A DNA stretch of 64,000 nt from Glycomyces lechevalierae (GCF_027622945.1 NZ_JAPZVQ010000003.1:419459-483458); one strand, 5' to 3'; positions 31,436-39,950 are shown, numbered from the stretch's first letter. Translations and numbers: made by a program. Notes: generated from the letters alone by a model not told the origin.

Positions 31436-31756
31436 ATGAAACAGCTGCTCCTCCGCGTCGACGACGATCTCCACGCGCGCCTCACCGAGCGGGCGAAGCG
31501 TGAGCACCGGTCGGTCAACGCGATCGCGAACGAGATCCTGTCCGTCATCGGCGAGAGCGACGGCCGCAGCGCGACCGAGAAGGTCAAGGCCCGGGCCGCG
31601 GCCCTCGGCATGCTCGCGTCCCCGCTGAAGGTCGCGAAGGAAGCGCCGCCCGTGAAGGACGTCGAGGCCTTGCGCTCCCGGGTGCTCGACTCGATGCGCG
31701 GCATCGGGCCCGTCGTCGACGAGATGTTCGACGAGGACCGGGACCGCCTGCTGTGA
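31436..31756 (+). CDS. vapB: Ribbon-helix-helix antitoxin
   Basis: 106 residues. The N-terminal MKQLLLRVDDDLHARLTERAKREHRSVNAIANEIL fits an Arc/FitA-type ribbon-helix-helix DNA-binding domain, followed by a longer helical and acidic toxin-binding tail. It is a different antitoxin family from the one at 26736. Overlaps the toxin gene by 4 bases (GTGA). Confidence 0.82.
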   Translation: MKQLLLRVDDDLHARLTERAKREHRSVNAIANEILSVIGESDGRSATEKVKARAAALGMLASPLKVAKEAPPVKDVEALRSRVLDSMRGIGPVVDEMFDEDRDRLL

Positions 31757-32190
31757 TCGTCTACGCCGACTCGTCCGTGCTGGCCCGCTCGTACCTGCCC
31801 GACGAGCGCGGCCACGCCGAGGCCCTCAAGCTGCTGCGCGACCCCGAGGTCCTCGTCGTCACCGGCTCCTGGACCCGCATCGAAGTCGCCGGTGCCCTCG
31901 TCCGCACCGCCCGCGCCAAGCGCCGCGACAAGGACCAGCTCCTCGACATCTGGCAGGCCGACACCGCCCCCGAAGGCCCGATCACGATCATCTCCGCACC
32001 GCAGGACGAGGTCGAACGAGAGGCCTTCGAGATCGTCGCCACCCACGGCATCCGCGCCATGGACGCCTGGCACATCGCCACCGCCACCCTCCTCCTCCCC
32101 GACCTCGCCGCAGGAGAGCCCTACGCCTTCGCCTCCCGCGACAAGGAGCAGGCCGCAGTGGCCGAACTCCGCGGCTTCACCCTCATCTAG
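31753..32190 (+). CDS. vapC: VapC-type PIN-domain toxin (second module)
   Basis: 145 residues with the PIN acidic residues Asp6 (VYADSSVLARSYL), Glu44 (WTRIEVAGAL), Asp104 (AMDAWHIATA) and Asp130 (ASRDKEQ). Predicted site-specific RNase neutralised by the upstream antitoxin. GTG start overlapping the antitoxin stop. Confidence 0.88.
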   Translation: MIVYADSSVLARSYLPDERGHAEALKLLRDPEVLVVTGSWTRIEVAGALVRTARAKRRDKDQLLDIWQADTAPEGPITIISAPQDEVEREAFEIVATHGIRAMDAWHIATATLLLPDLAAGEPYAFASRDKEQAAVAELRGFTLI

Positions 32191-32208
32191 CGGGACGCGA
32201 ACCGAAAC

Positions 32209-32239
32209 TTGACATTGACACGGTGTCAAGGCGTTCACT
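32209..32239 (+). promoter_or_regulatory. MerR-type promoter of the HEAT/MerR-HEAT pair
   Basis: TTGACA (32209-32214), a 19-base spacer and TTCACT (32234-32239). Inside the spacer is a perfect 15-base palindrome, TTGACACGGTGTCAA (32215-32229). An over-long spacer filled by an operator is the hallmark of promoters activated by MerR-family proteins, and a MerR gene lies in this operon. Confidence 0.7.
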
Positions 32240-32251
32240 GGGGTGCAGGAG

Positions 32252-32911
32252 GTGGTCCCCATCAACACGGAACACACGAACACCCGGCTCACCGCGGCCC
32301 TCGCCGCGGGAACTCCGTCGGTGAGGCTCAAGGCCGCGCTCGCGATCGGCACCGACCCCGACCCCGCGCTGCTCGACGCCCTCATGGCGCGCTGCGCGGT
32401 CGAACCCGACTTCTACGTGCGGGACATGCTCACCTGGGCCCTGACCCGGCTCCCCGTGGAATTGACGGTGCCGCGCCTGCTCGCCGAGCTCGACTCGGCG
32501 GTCTCGCAGGCCCGGAGCCAAGCGCTGCACACGCTCTCGAAGATCGGGGACGTCCGGGCCTGGCCCGCGATGACATCGACGTTGCTGCGCGACCTGGATG
32601 ACGAGGTCGCCCGCGCCGCGTGGCGCGCCGCCGTAGCGGTGGTGCCGGACGGCGAGGAACGCGGTCTCGCCGAGGAACTGGCCTCCCAGCTCGGGCGCGG
32701 CGGACGCGAAGTGCAGCTCAGCCTCAGCCGGGCCCTGATCGCCCTCGGAGCACTCGTCGAGCCGGTCCTGAAGCGGGCGAAGGAGAGCGACGTCCCGGGC
32801 GTAGCGGCCCACGCGGCCGCCACGCAGCGGCTGCTCGAGGACCCGGACGCCGCGTTCGAACTCGACGTCAAGGAGGCGAAGCGCGTCTTCGCCCTCGGCA
32901 CGGAAGGCTGA
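32252..32911 (+). CDS. HEAT-repeat protein, partner of a MerR-HEAT regulator
   Basis: About 216-219 residues of tandem helical repeats (VRLKAALAIGTDPDPALLDAL, FYVRDMLTWALTRLP, ARAAWRAAVAVVPDGEE), a HEAT-type solenoid for protein binding. Enzymatic residues are not seen. The start is unclear. A perfect AGGAGG at 32247-32252 stands 8 bases before ATC at 32261, the predicted transcript starts near 32246, and GTG codons at 32243 and 32252 lie too close to the binding site. The MerR-HEAT gene follows after 4 bases. Confidence 0.75.
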   Translation: MVPINTEHTNTRLTAALAAGTPSVRLKAALAIGTDPDPALLDALMARCAVEPDFYVRDMLTWALTRLPVELTVPRLLAELDSAVSQARSQALHTLSKIGDVRAWPAMTSTLLRDLDDEVARAAWRAAVAVVPDGEERGLAEELASQLGRGGREVQLSLSRALIALGALVEPVLKRAKESDVPGVAAHAAATQRLLEDPDAAFELDVKEAKRVFALGTEG

Positions 32912-32915
32912 GCCC

Positions 32916-33935
32916 ATGCTGATCGGTGAGGTCGCTCGGCGCTCGGGCGTGAGCGCCCGGATGCTCCGGCACTACGAGTCCCTGGGGCTCGTGGCGCCGA
33001 CCGGCCGCACCGTCGGCGGATACCGCGAGTACGCCGAAGCGGACATCCAGCGGATCTTCCATGTGGAGTCCCTGCGGACCCTGGGTCTCTCCCTGCGCCA
33101 GATCGGACAGGTCCTGGACGACCCGGGGTTCGCCCCGGCCGCGCTCATCGGCGAGCTCATCCGCGAGACCGAGCGCCGCCTGGCCCGCGAACAGGAACTC
33201 CTCAAACGCCTCCGCGCGGTCGACGCCTCCGAACCCGACGAGTGGGAGTCCGTACTGCGGATCGTCGAGCTCCTGCGCGGCCTCGGTTCCCCCAGCGCCG
33301 CAAGACGACAGCAGACCGTCCTCGCCCCTGAGGCGGACGTGCCCGCCCCGGTTCTCGCCGAAGCGGCGCTCGCCGAAGCCGATCCGCACGTCGCAGGCGC
33401 CCTGCGCTGGGCGCTCGCCCGTGTGGACGAGGACGTGGTGGCGAGTCTCGTTCCCGGCCTCGAATCCGAGGACGCCGAGGTGCGGCGGCGCGCGGTCCGG
33501 GTCCTCGCAGACCTCCCGGGGGAGGAGCCGGTCGCCGCGCTGACCAGCGCGCTCGCCGACCCGGACCCGCAGGTGCGCGGGCACGCGGCACTCGCGCTGG
33601 GCGCGCGAGGCAGCGCCGAAGCGGTGCCGGTCCTGGTCGCGATGATCGTCGCAGGCGTGAACGACGTGGACGCGGCGGAAGTCCTGGGCGCCTTGGCAAG
33701 CGGCCAGGGGCTCGCGGACTCGATCAAGCTAGCCCTGGTCAACGAACTCGCCGCGCCCGCAGCGAGTCACGCGGTGCGGATGCGACTGGTCCAAGCCCTC
33801 GTCGAACTACCGAACACCATCGCACTCGACCTGCTGCACGGCCTCACAGAAGACGAAGACCGGACAGTGGCCCGAACTTCCGCAGCTCTCGCGGACAGCA
33901 TGACGAAAGCCCACCGGCGGCGTGCCGGTGGCTGA
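32916..33935 (+). CDS. MerR-family regulator fused to HEAT repeats
   Basis: 339 residues. Residues 1-70 are a MerR winged helix-turn-helix (MLIGEVARRSGVSARMLRHYESLGL, GGYREYAEADIQRI), followed by the dimer coiled coil to about 120. From about residue 140 on, HEAT repeats replace the usual small ligand domain (VRRRAVRVLADLPGEEPVAAL, VRGHAALALGARGSAEAVPVL). The effector may be a protein, perhaps the HEAT protein encoded just upstream (inference). It probably binds the palindrome at 32215-32229. Confidence 0.85.
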   Translation: MLIGEVARRSGVSARMLRHYESLGLVAPTGRTVGGYREYAEADIQRIFHVESLRTLGLSLRQIGQVLDDPGFAPAALIGELIRETERRLAREQELLKRLRAVDASEPDEWESVLRIVELLRGLGSPSAARRQQTVLAPEADVPAPVLAEAALAEADPHVAGALRWALARVDEDVVASLVPGLESEDAEVRRRAVRVLADLPGEEPVAALTSALADPDPQVRGHAALALGARGSAEAVPVLVAMIVAGVNDVDAAEVLGALASGQGLADSIKLALVNELAAPAASHAVRMRLVQALVELPNTIALDLLHGLTEDEDRTVARTSAALADSMTKAHRRRAGG

Positions 33936-34167
33936 GAGCGGGGAGCGTTAAGTCCACTTCGCGCTGCCATGCCCGCATCCGGAGCTCGTCGTGATCCTCG
34001 GTCTCAAGCCCGCCTTCGGCGAGCCGATCCAGGAGATCCTGGCGTCGCCGGCGGCCGACGATCTCCTTGAGAGCGGCGTTGACGGTGCTGCTCTTCGTAA
34101 AGGTGCCGAGGATCTCGGCAGCTTGGGCGCAGAGTTCATCATCGAGATCGATAGCGATCCGCGACAT
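33844..34167 (-). pseudogene. Orphan VapB-type antitoxin remnant
   Basis: The first about 68 residues (MSRIAIDLDDELCAQAAEIL, STVNAALKEIVGRRRRQDLL) match the VapB antitoxin family usually ending shortly after an AWR/AWQ motif. Here the frame runs on past AWQ into the antisense of the MerR-HEAT gene with no similarity, and no vapC toxin follows. It is probably a decayed module that has lost its toxin and its own stop. The antitoxin part covers about 33960-34167 and might still be made. Confidence 0.65.
33911..33931 (+). terminator. Hairpin at the 3' end of the MerR-HEAT gene
   Basis: CCACCGGC and GCCGGTGG form a perfect 8-base stem with a 5-base loop, ending just before the stop codon. Possible terminator; no T run. 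Confidence 0.35.
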
Positions 34168-34207
34168 CGATTTGATCTCCTCAACCTAGTCGAGCGCGAA
34201 GACCGAG

Positions 34208-34228
34208 CACTCCTTCTGCGAAGGAGTG
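34208..34228. promoter_or_regulatory. Perfect inverted repeat between antitoxin remnant and methyltransferase
   Basis: CACTCCTTC-TGC-GAAGGAGTG, 9-base arms with a 3-base centre, placed between two divergent genes. It may be the old operator of the orphan antitoxin. Confidence 0.4.
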
Positions 34229-34260
34229 TCGCGCGGCGGAATATGCCAGAATCGGTTGGC

Positions 34261-35061
34261 ATGGAAACGGAATCCGATGTTCAGGCGCAGCGCGATTTCA
34301 TGTACGGGGAGTTGGATCTCGGTTCGCTCACGATCTTCTCGGGATCGTTCATCAACTACGGATACTGGGACCAGCTCGACCCCGGCCATGAGATCTCCGT
34401 TGAGGAGCGCACCGCCAGCCAGGCCGAGCTGTACCGGCAGGTCGTCTCGCGGCTCGAACCGCAAGCGGGCCAGCGACTCCTGGAACTCGGCTCGGGTATC
34501 GGCGTGGGCGCCGCGCTCGTCGCCCGCCAGTTCGGCACGAGCGTGTCGGGCCTCGACCGCTCGCCCGCGCAACTCGCCCGGGCTGCCGAGGTCAATGCGA
34601 AGGCGCTCAAGGAACTCCCGCTCTCTTACCACGAAGGGTCCGTCACCGAGATCCCTTGGGATGAAGGCACCTTCGATGGTCTCTACTCCGTCGAAATGCT
34701 GCAGCACGTCGACGACCTCGCCGCCGTCGCCCGCGAGGCGCACCGGGTTCTCAAACCCGGCGGGAACTTCGCCGTCGCGACGTTCTTCTCGCCTGACGGC
34801 GCGGACACGTCCCAGGTCGCCGACCTGATCGAAACCGTCGCTTCCGGCGTCGACGTCATCAGGCCGGTGGGGGAGTTCGCAGCCGATCTCACCGCCGCCG
34901 GGTTCGGCGAGATCACCGTGACCTCGATCGGGACGCACGTGTGGCGGCAGTTCGACCAGTGGGTCGGCCAGACCGAACACCGCGATTCTTGGGGTCGGAA
35001 CTGGTTGCGCTGCTTCGAGAGCGGCTGGGTCGACTACTTCATCGTCACCGCCCGCCGGTGA
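34261..35061 (+). CDS. SAM-dependent methyltransferase
   Basis: 266-residue class I methyltransferase. Motif I is LLELGSGIGVGAALVARQFG, the acidic ribose-binding residue follows in SGLDRSPAQ, and motif III is in LKPGGNFAVATFF. The N-terminal FMYGELDLGSLTIFSGSFINYGYW recalls small-molecule methyltransferases, but the substrate is not identifiable. The ATG at 34261 is chosen; an upstream extension would run through the antitoxin region. It ends at a strong bidirectional hairpin. Confidence 0.85.
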   Translation: METESDVQAQRDFMYGELDLGSLTIFSGSFINYGYWDQLDPGHEISVEERTASQAELYRQVVSRLEPQAGQRLLELGSGIGVGAALVARQFGTSVSGLDRSPAQLARAAEVNAKALKELPLSYHEGSVTEIPWDEGTFDGLYSVEMLQHVDDLAAVAREAHRVLKPGGNFAVATFFSPDGADTSQVADLIETVASGVDVIRPVGEFAADLTAAGFGEITVTSIGTHVWRQFDQWVGQTEHRDSWGRNWLRCFESGWVDYFIVTARR

Positions 35062-35064
35062 CGC

Positions 35065-35096
35065 GAAGGGCCGGGGCGTTGCCGCCCCGGCCCTTC
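35065..35096. terminator. Bidirectional terminator hairpin
   Basis: Perfect 14-base stem GAAGGGCCGGGGCG (35065-35078) with its complement (35083-35096) and a TTGC loop, between convergent genes. Confidence 0.85.
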
Positions 35097-35103
35097 TGAC
35101 TTC

Positions 35104-36006
35104 TCAGTTCGCGACGTTCAGGACGAGCTTGCCGGCCGCGTGGCCGGTCTGGCTCGCGTCCTGGGCTTTCGCCGCGTCGGCGAGCTCGTGGACCGAATCG
35201 ATGCGCAGGTCGAACTTGCCGGACTCGAACAGCGCGGTCGCTTCGGCGAGCGCGTGGAAGGCACTGGAGTGGGTCGTCACTCGGGCTTCCGGGACCGAGC
35301 CGGAGAAGTCGGCGATCGTGACGACCTGCTTCGGCTCGCCGGTGACCGCCGCCAGCTCGGGCAGCGAGCCCGCGCCCGCCGCGTCGATCGCGCCGTGCAC
35401 TCCTTCAGGAGCGAGCGCGGCGACGCGTTCGGCCAGGCCCTCGCCGTACACCGTCGGCTGCGCGCCGATCGAACGCAGATAGTCGTGGTTGCCCTCGCTC
35501 GCGGTACCGATGACGTTGAGGCCCTTCGCCACCGCGAACTGCACCGCGGCGCTGCCCACGGACCCGGCGGCGCCGTCGATCACCACGGTCTGCCCCTCGG
35601 CGAGCCCGAGCAGTTCCAGTGCGCGCACGGCGGTCTCCGCCGCAGTCGGCAGTGCCGCAGCGAGTTCCCAGCTCATCGACGCGGGCTTCAAGGTGAAGTG
35701 GTCCACCACGGTGTATTCGGCCTGCGCGGTCGGGCCGTACCCGATGACCTCGTCACCGACCTTCACGCCCGTGACACCCTCGCCGACCTCGTCCACAATG
35801 CCCGCCGAGTCGAAGCCGGGAATGCCGGGGAACTCGACCGGGAACAGCTCCTGCAGGTACCCGGCGCGGATCTTCCAGTCGATCGGGTTGACGGCCGCGG
35901 TGCGGACCTTGATGCGGATCTGGCCGGGCCCGGCGTGCGGCTCGGGTACTTCGGCCACGGCGAGCACTGAGGACGGACCGTACTCGGCGAAGGTGAGGGC
36001 GAACAT
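35104..36006 (-). CDS. Zinc-free MDR-family NADP oxidoreductase (quinone reductase-like)
   Basis: 300-residue medium-chain dehydrogenase/reductase. The N-terminal GroES-like domain contains VNPIDWKIRAGYL and FPGIPGFDSAGIVDEVGEGV; the cofactor domain carries VVIDGAAGSVGSAAVQFA. The zinc-binding cysteines of alcohol dehydrogenases are absent, as in quinone oxidoreductases. Start set at MFALTFAEYG (ATG 36004-36006), the standard family start; a frame extending to 36036 is less likely. It lies 184 bases after an ABC exporter operon on the same strand, separated from it by a hairpin. Confidence 0.88.
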   Translation of the reverse strand: MFALTFAEYGPSSVLAVAEVPEPHAGPGQIRIKVRTAAVNPIDWKIRAGYLQELFPVEFPGIPGFDSAGIVDEVGEGVTGVKVGDEVIGYGPTAQAEYTVVDHFTLKPASMSWELAAALPTAAETAVRALELLGLAEGQTVVIDGAAGSVGSAAVQFAVAKGLNVIGTASEGNHDYLRSIGAQPTVYGEGLAERVAALAPEGVHGAIDAAGAGSLPELAAVTGEPKQVVTIADFSGSVPEARVTTHSSAFHALAEATALFESGKFDLRIDSVHELADAAKAQDASQTGHAAGKLVLNVAN

Positions 36007-36156
36007 GGCGAACCTGGCTTTCTGTCTGCGGGCCAAGGTATTCCAAGGCCGCGGGGTTGGACCGTTACCGCAGATCCAACCCTTCGAGCCGCACCGGTCA
36101 TTCCGGTTCGCCCCCGCCCGTGACCATCGACGCTCTTTCGGCCCGGGGGAATAGCC

Positions 36157-36182
36157 GGGCGGGCGGCTCGCGCCGCCCGCCC
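36157..36182 (-). terminator. Terminator of the ABC exporter operon
   Basis: Perfect 11-base stem (GGGCGGGCGGC with its complement) and TCGC loop, 8 bases after the exporter stop. Confidence 0.75.
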
Positions 36183-36190
36183 TCAGCCCG

Positions 36191-38050
36191 CTAGACGAGA
36201 CTGTCCTCCCACTGCCGGTGCAGCGTCGCGTACTCGCCGCCGTGGTCGATCAGCTCGTCGGGGTGGCCGTCCTCGATGATGCGGCCGTGCTCCAGCACGA
36301 GCACCCGGTCCGCGATCTCCACCGTGGACAGCCGGTGCGCGATGATGATCGCCGTCCGGTCGGCCAGGATCGTGCGCAGCGCCCGCTGCACCAGCCGCTC
36401 CGACGGGATGTCGAGCGACGAGGTCGCCTCGTCCAGGATCAGCACGCGCGGGTCCGCGAGGAACGCCCGCGCGAACACCACGAGCTGCCGCTGCCCGGCC
36501 GAGAGTCGCCCGCCGCGCTTGCGCACGTGCGTGTCGTACCCGTCAGGCAGCGCGTCGATGAACTCGTGCGCGCCCACGACCTTGGCCGCCTCGACGATCC
36601 GCTCCCGGCTCGCCCCCGGCTTGCCGAGTTCGATGTTCTCCGCGATCGTGCCGTTGAACAGGAAGTTCTCCTGCGTGATCATCACGATGTTCGCGCGCAG
36701 ATCCCGCTCGGTCAGGTCCCGCAGGTCCACGCCGTCGAGCGCGACCGTGCCCGCCTTCGGGTCGTAGAACCGGCTCACGAGCTTCGCGATCGTCGTCTTC
36801 CCCGCCCCCGTGGACCCCACGAGCGCCACCGTCTGGCCGCCCGGGATGCGCAGGTCGAGCCCCGGCAGTACCACCTGGTCGTCCCGGTACTGGAACCGCA
36901 CGTCGTCGAAGCGCAGTTCCCCGCGCGGCGACTCGATCGCGCGCGGCTCCTTCGGCTCGGCCACCTCCACGTCCTCATCGAGGACGCCGGAGATCTTCTC
37001 GAGCGCCGAAGTCGCCGACTGCAGCACGTTGTAGAACTGCACCAGCTCGTTCAGCGGGTCGAAGAACCGCTTCATGTACAGCAGGAACGCCGCCAGCACA
37101 CCGACCTCGGTGTTGCCCTGCATGACCTGCCAGCCGCCGAACACGAGCACCACGACCGTGGCGAGGTGCCCGATGCCGCGCATCCCGCCGGACATGAACG
37201 CGTTCTGCTGGTGGCCCTTCGCCTGCGCGAACCGGTTGTCCGTGTTCAAGCCCGCGAACAGCTCCCGGTCGCGCTCCTCGCGCCGGTACGCCTGCACCGC
37301 GCGCACGCCGCCCATCGACTCCACGAAGTAGACGATGAGGAGCGCCACGGTCTCGCGCGCCCGCCGGTACGCCAGCGTCGACACCCGGTTGAACCAGCGG
37401 CCCAACAGGATCATCAGCGGGAACGTCAGCAGCGTGACCGCCGCCAGGCGCGGGTCGATCACCAGCATGACCACGGTGATCGTGACGACGTTGAGCCCGG
37501 CGAGCACCAGGTCGTCCACGCCGTTCTCGGTCATCTCCCGGATCGACTCCATGTCCGAGCTCTGCCGGGCCGTCACCCGCCCGGAGGTGAAGCGCTCGTG
37601 GAACGACACCGAGAGGTCCTGGAACTTGCGGAACACCCTGTTGCGCAGCGCGAACAGCATCGCGTTGCCGACCTTCGCCGACTGCGCGATGTACAGCCGC
37701 ACCGTGATGTACTTGGTGATCGAGACGACCGCGAACGCGATCGCGATCCCGATCAGCACCGAGTAGTCCCCGCGCTCGCTGATCGCCGGGATCGCGTTGT
37801 CGATCCCGAACATCACCAGCAGCGGCGTGGCCATGCTCGTGAAGTTCTGCACCACCAGGATCGCGCACAGGAACCCGATCGCCTTCTTATGCGGCCGGAT
37901 CATCGACCCCAGGAGTTTGCGCGACTGACTCCGCAGCTCCTTGATCGCCTCCGCGTCGTCCACTTCGGCGCTCGTCCGGTCGGCCTCGGCCGACTCCGCC
38001 TGCCCGCGCCAGGACACGTGCTTGTCAGCGGGCTTGTCGGTCATCGTCAC
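36191..38050 (-). CDS. ABC exporter subunit B (catalytic-site Walker B)
   Basis: 619-residue half-transporter with a six-span exporter membrane domain (about 50-350) followed by an ATPase domain. Walker A is GSTGAGKT, Walker B keeps the catalytic Glu (VLILDEATSSLD) and the switch His is in IIAHRLST. The ABC signature is LSAGQ, not LSGGQ. With the partner subunit this predicts one working and one degenerate ATP site. The GTG at 38050 overlaps the partner stop by 4 bases (GTGA) and is preceded by GGAGG at a good distance. Substrate unknown; a multidrug or lipid exporter is plausible. Confidence 0.9.
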   Translation of the reverse strand: MTMTDKPADKHVSWRGQAESAEADRTSAEVDDAEAIKELRSQSRKLLGSMIRPHKKAIGFLCAILVVQNFTSMATPLLVMFGIDNAIPAISERGDYSVLIGIAIAFAVVSITKYITVRLYIAQSAKVGNAMLFALRNRVFRKFQDLSVSFHERFTSGRVTARQSSDMESIREMTENGVDDLVLAGLNVVTITVVMLVIDPRLAAVTLLTFPLMILLGRWFNRVSTLAYRRARETVALLIVYFVESMGGVRAVQAYRREERDRELFAGLNTDNRFAQAKGHQQNAFMSGGMRGIGHLATVVVLVFGGWQVMQGNTEVGVLAAFLLYMKRFFDPLNELVQFYNVLQSATSALEKISGVLDEDVEVAEPKEPRAIESPRGELRFDDVRFQYRDDQVVLPGLDLRIPGGQTVALVGSTGAGKTTIAKLVSRFYDPKAGTVALDGVDLRDLTERDLRANIVMITQENFLFNGTIAENIELGKPGASRERIVEAAKVVGAHEFIDALPDGYDTHVRKRGGRLSAGQRQLVVFARAFLADPRVLILDEATSSLDIPSERLVQRALRTILADRTAIIIAHRLSTVEIADRVLVLEHGRIIEDGHPDELIDHGGEYATLHRQWEDSLV

Positions 38051-39864
38051 GCCGCCACCTCCTCAGACTCCGCAGAGAGCACGTCCACGTACTCGGGGCT
38101 CGCGGCCATCAGCTCGGAATGCCTGCCGAACGCCGCGATCCGCCCTTCATGCAGCAGCGCAACGCGGTCCGCGAGCGCCACCGTCGACGGCCGGTGCACC
38201 ACGACCAGCGCGGTCGTCTCGCGCAGCACCTGCGCCAGCGCCCGCTCCACCAGTTCCTCGGTGTGCACGTCGAGCGCGGACAGCGGGTCGTCGAGGACCA
38301 GCACGGCCGGGCGCACGACCACAGCGCGGGCGAGCGCGAGGCGCTGGCGCTGGCCGCCGGAGAGCGAGAGGCCCTGCTCGCCGATGCGGGTGTCGAGCCC
38401 GTACGGCAGGTCGTACACGAACTCGGCCTGCGCGACCCGAAGGGCCTCTTCGAGGTCCGCTTCGCTCGCGTCGGGCCGGCCGAGCGCCAGGTTCTCGCGC
38501 ACGCTCATCGAGAACAGCGTGGCCTCCTCGAACGCGGTGGTCACGACCGACCGCAGGTTCGCGAGCCGCAGGTCCCGGATGTCCGTGCCGTCCAAGAGGA
38601 TCCGGCCGCCGGTCGGGTCGTTGAGGCGCGAGGGCAGCGACACGAGGGTCGACTTGCCCGAGCCGGTCTTGCCGGCGATCGCGACGGTCTCGCCGGGCTT
38701 GATCCGCAGGTCGACGCCGCGCAGGATGTCGCGCGAGTCGTCCTCGTACCCGAACCGCACGTCCTCGAAGACGAGTTCGCCGCGCACCTCGCCGCGGTCG
38801 ATCGCCTTCGCGCCGGGCCGGTCCTTGATCTCCGGTTCGGTGTCGAAGACCTCGTAGACGCGGTCGGCGGCCGTCATGGCCTCGTTGCCGTGGGCCATGA
38901 CCCAGCCCGAGGCCTCGATCGGCCACAGCAGCGCGAGCTGCAGCATGACGAACGCGGTCAGGTCGCCCACGGTCAGGCTCCCTTCGGCGACCATGATCGA
39001 GCCGCACACGAGGACCGCGCCGATCGCGGCCGTCGCGATCGCGTCATAGCCCGACCAGGAGCGGGACGCGATGAGGCTCTTGCGGATGCCCCGGTCGCGC
39101 AGCTCGGCGGCCTCCTTCTCGAAGCGAGCGGCCATGAGCGGCCCGCGCCCGAGCGCCTTGATCGCGCGGATGCCGAGCGCGGACTCCTCCGCCGCGCTCG
39201 AGACCTCGCCGGACTGGTCCTGCTCGGACCTGGCCGCGGGCAGGTAGCCCTTGAAGAACTTGCGGCCGATGAGGAACAGCGGCACGGCCGAGGCCGCGAC
39301 GATGAGGGCCAGGCGCCATTCGATGAACAGCAGCTGGCCCAGGATGATCACGATCATGCCGACCGAGGTGATGGCGAAGACCAGGCCTCCGGCGAAGAAC
39401 CGCCGGATCATGCCGAGGTCGGAGGTGACGCGGGCCAGGAGCTGCCCGGTCTGCCAGCGGTCGTGGAAGCCGGTGTGCAGCCGCTGGAGGTGCTCGTAGA
39501 GTCCGGCCCGCATGTCCGCCTCGATCGCCATCGCGGTCGTGGTCTGCATGTAGCGCCGGGAGAGCTGGAGGATCGCGTCGGCCGCGCCGAGGACGGCGAT
39601 GACGCCGACGATGACCCACAGGCCCCGCATGTCGCCGTCGTGGATCGGGCCGTCGATGGCCCTCCCGACGAGCGGGGGGATGGCCAGGCCGGAGGCGATG
39701 TTCAGCAGGACCATCGTCCACAGCAGCCCTAGCCGGTACCGGTAGGGGTACAGGTACTTCTTGATGCGCCACAGGTTCGTGAGAGCCGAAGGCTCTGCCG
39801 AACGCCGTGGCTTCGGATCGTCTGGTTCGGACACTTCTGGAGTTTTCAACCGCTCTGAGCCCAC
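38047..39864 (-). CDS. ABC exporter subunit A (degenerate Walker B)
   Basis: 605-residue half-transporter with the same domain order. Walker A is GKTGSGKS and the signature is canonical LSLSGGQRQR, but Walker B reads VLVLDDPLSALD, with Asp in place of the catalytic Glu. This subunit's nucleotide site should therefore be non-hydrolytic, completed by the LSAGQ signature of subunit B, as in asymmetric exporters such as TM287/288. The GTG at 39862-39864 lies 6 bases after TACGGT, so it is probably leaderless. First gene of the pair. Confidence 0.9.
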   Translation of the reverse strand: MGSERLKTPEVSEPDDPKPRRSAEPSALTNLWRIKKYLYPYRYRLGLLWTMVLLNIASGLAIPPLVGRAIDGPIHDGDMRGLWVIVGVIAVLGAADAILQLSRRYMQTTTAMAIEADMRAGLYEHLQRLHTGFHDRWQTGQLLARVTSDLGMIRRFFAGGLVFAITSVGMIVIILGQLLFIEWRLALIVAASAVPLFLIGRKFFKGYLPAARSEQDQSGEVSSAAEESALGIRAIKALGRGPLMAARFEKEAAELRDRGIRKSLIASRSWSGYDAIATAAIGAVLVCGSIMVAEGSLTVGDLTAFVMLQLALLWPIEASGWVMAHGNEAMTAADRVYEVFDTEPEIKDRPGAKAIDRGEVRGELVFEDVRFGYEDDSRDILRGVDLRIKPGETVAIAGKTGSGKSTLVSLPSRLNDPTGGRILLDGTDIRDLRLANLRSVVTTAFEEATLFSMSVRENLALGRPDASEADLEEALRVAQAEFVYDLPYGLDTRIGEQGLSLSGGQRQRLALARAVVVRPAVLVLDDPLSALDVHTEELVERALAQVLRETTALVVVHRPSTVALADRVALLHEGRIAAFGRHSELMAASPEYVDVLSAESEEVAA

Positions 39865-39870
39865 CGAACC

Positions 39871-39900
39871 ACCGTACGAGCAGGGTCCGACACGGAGCAA
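39871..39900 (-). promoter_or_regulatory. Leaderless promoter of the ABC exporter
   Basis: TACGGT (39871-39876, minus strand) ends 6 bases before the GTG start, with a weak TTGCTC (39895-39900) 18 bases behind it. Confidence 0.5.
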
Positions 39901-39910
39901 TCGAATTTCA

Positions 39911-39937
39911 CCGGCCGACCGGCTAGCGGTCGGCCGG
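39911..39937 (-). terminator. Hairpin terminator after the phosphatase gene
   Basis: Perfect 11-base stem CCGGCCGACCG (39911-39921) with 39927-39937, 5-base loop, just after the phosphatase stop. Confidence 0.65.
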
Positions 39938-39950
39938 CGGTGTCCGACGA

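Noticed and set aside
33991-34260. N-terminal extension of the methyltransferase
   Set aside because: It is antisense to the antitoxin remnant and the extra residues do not fit the family.
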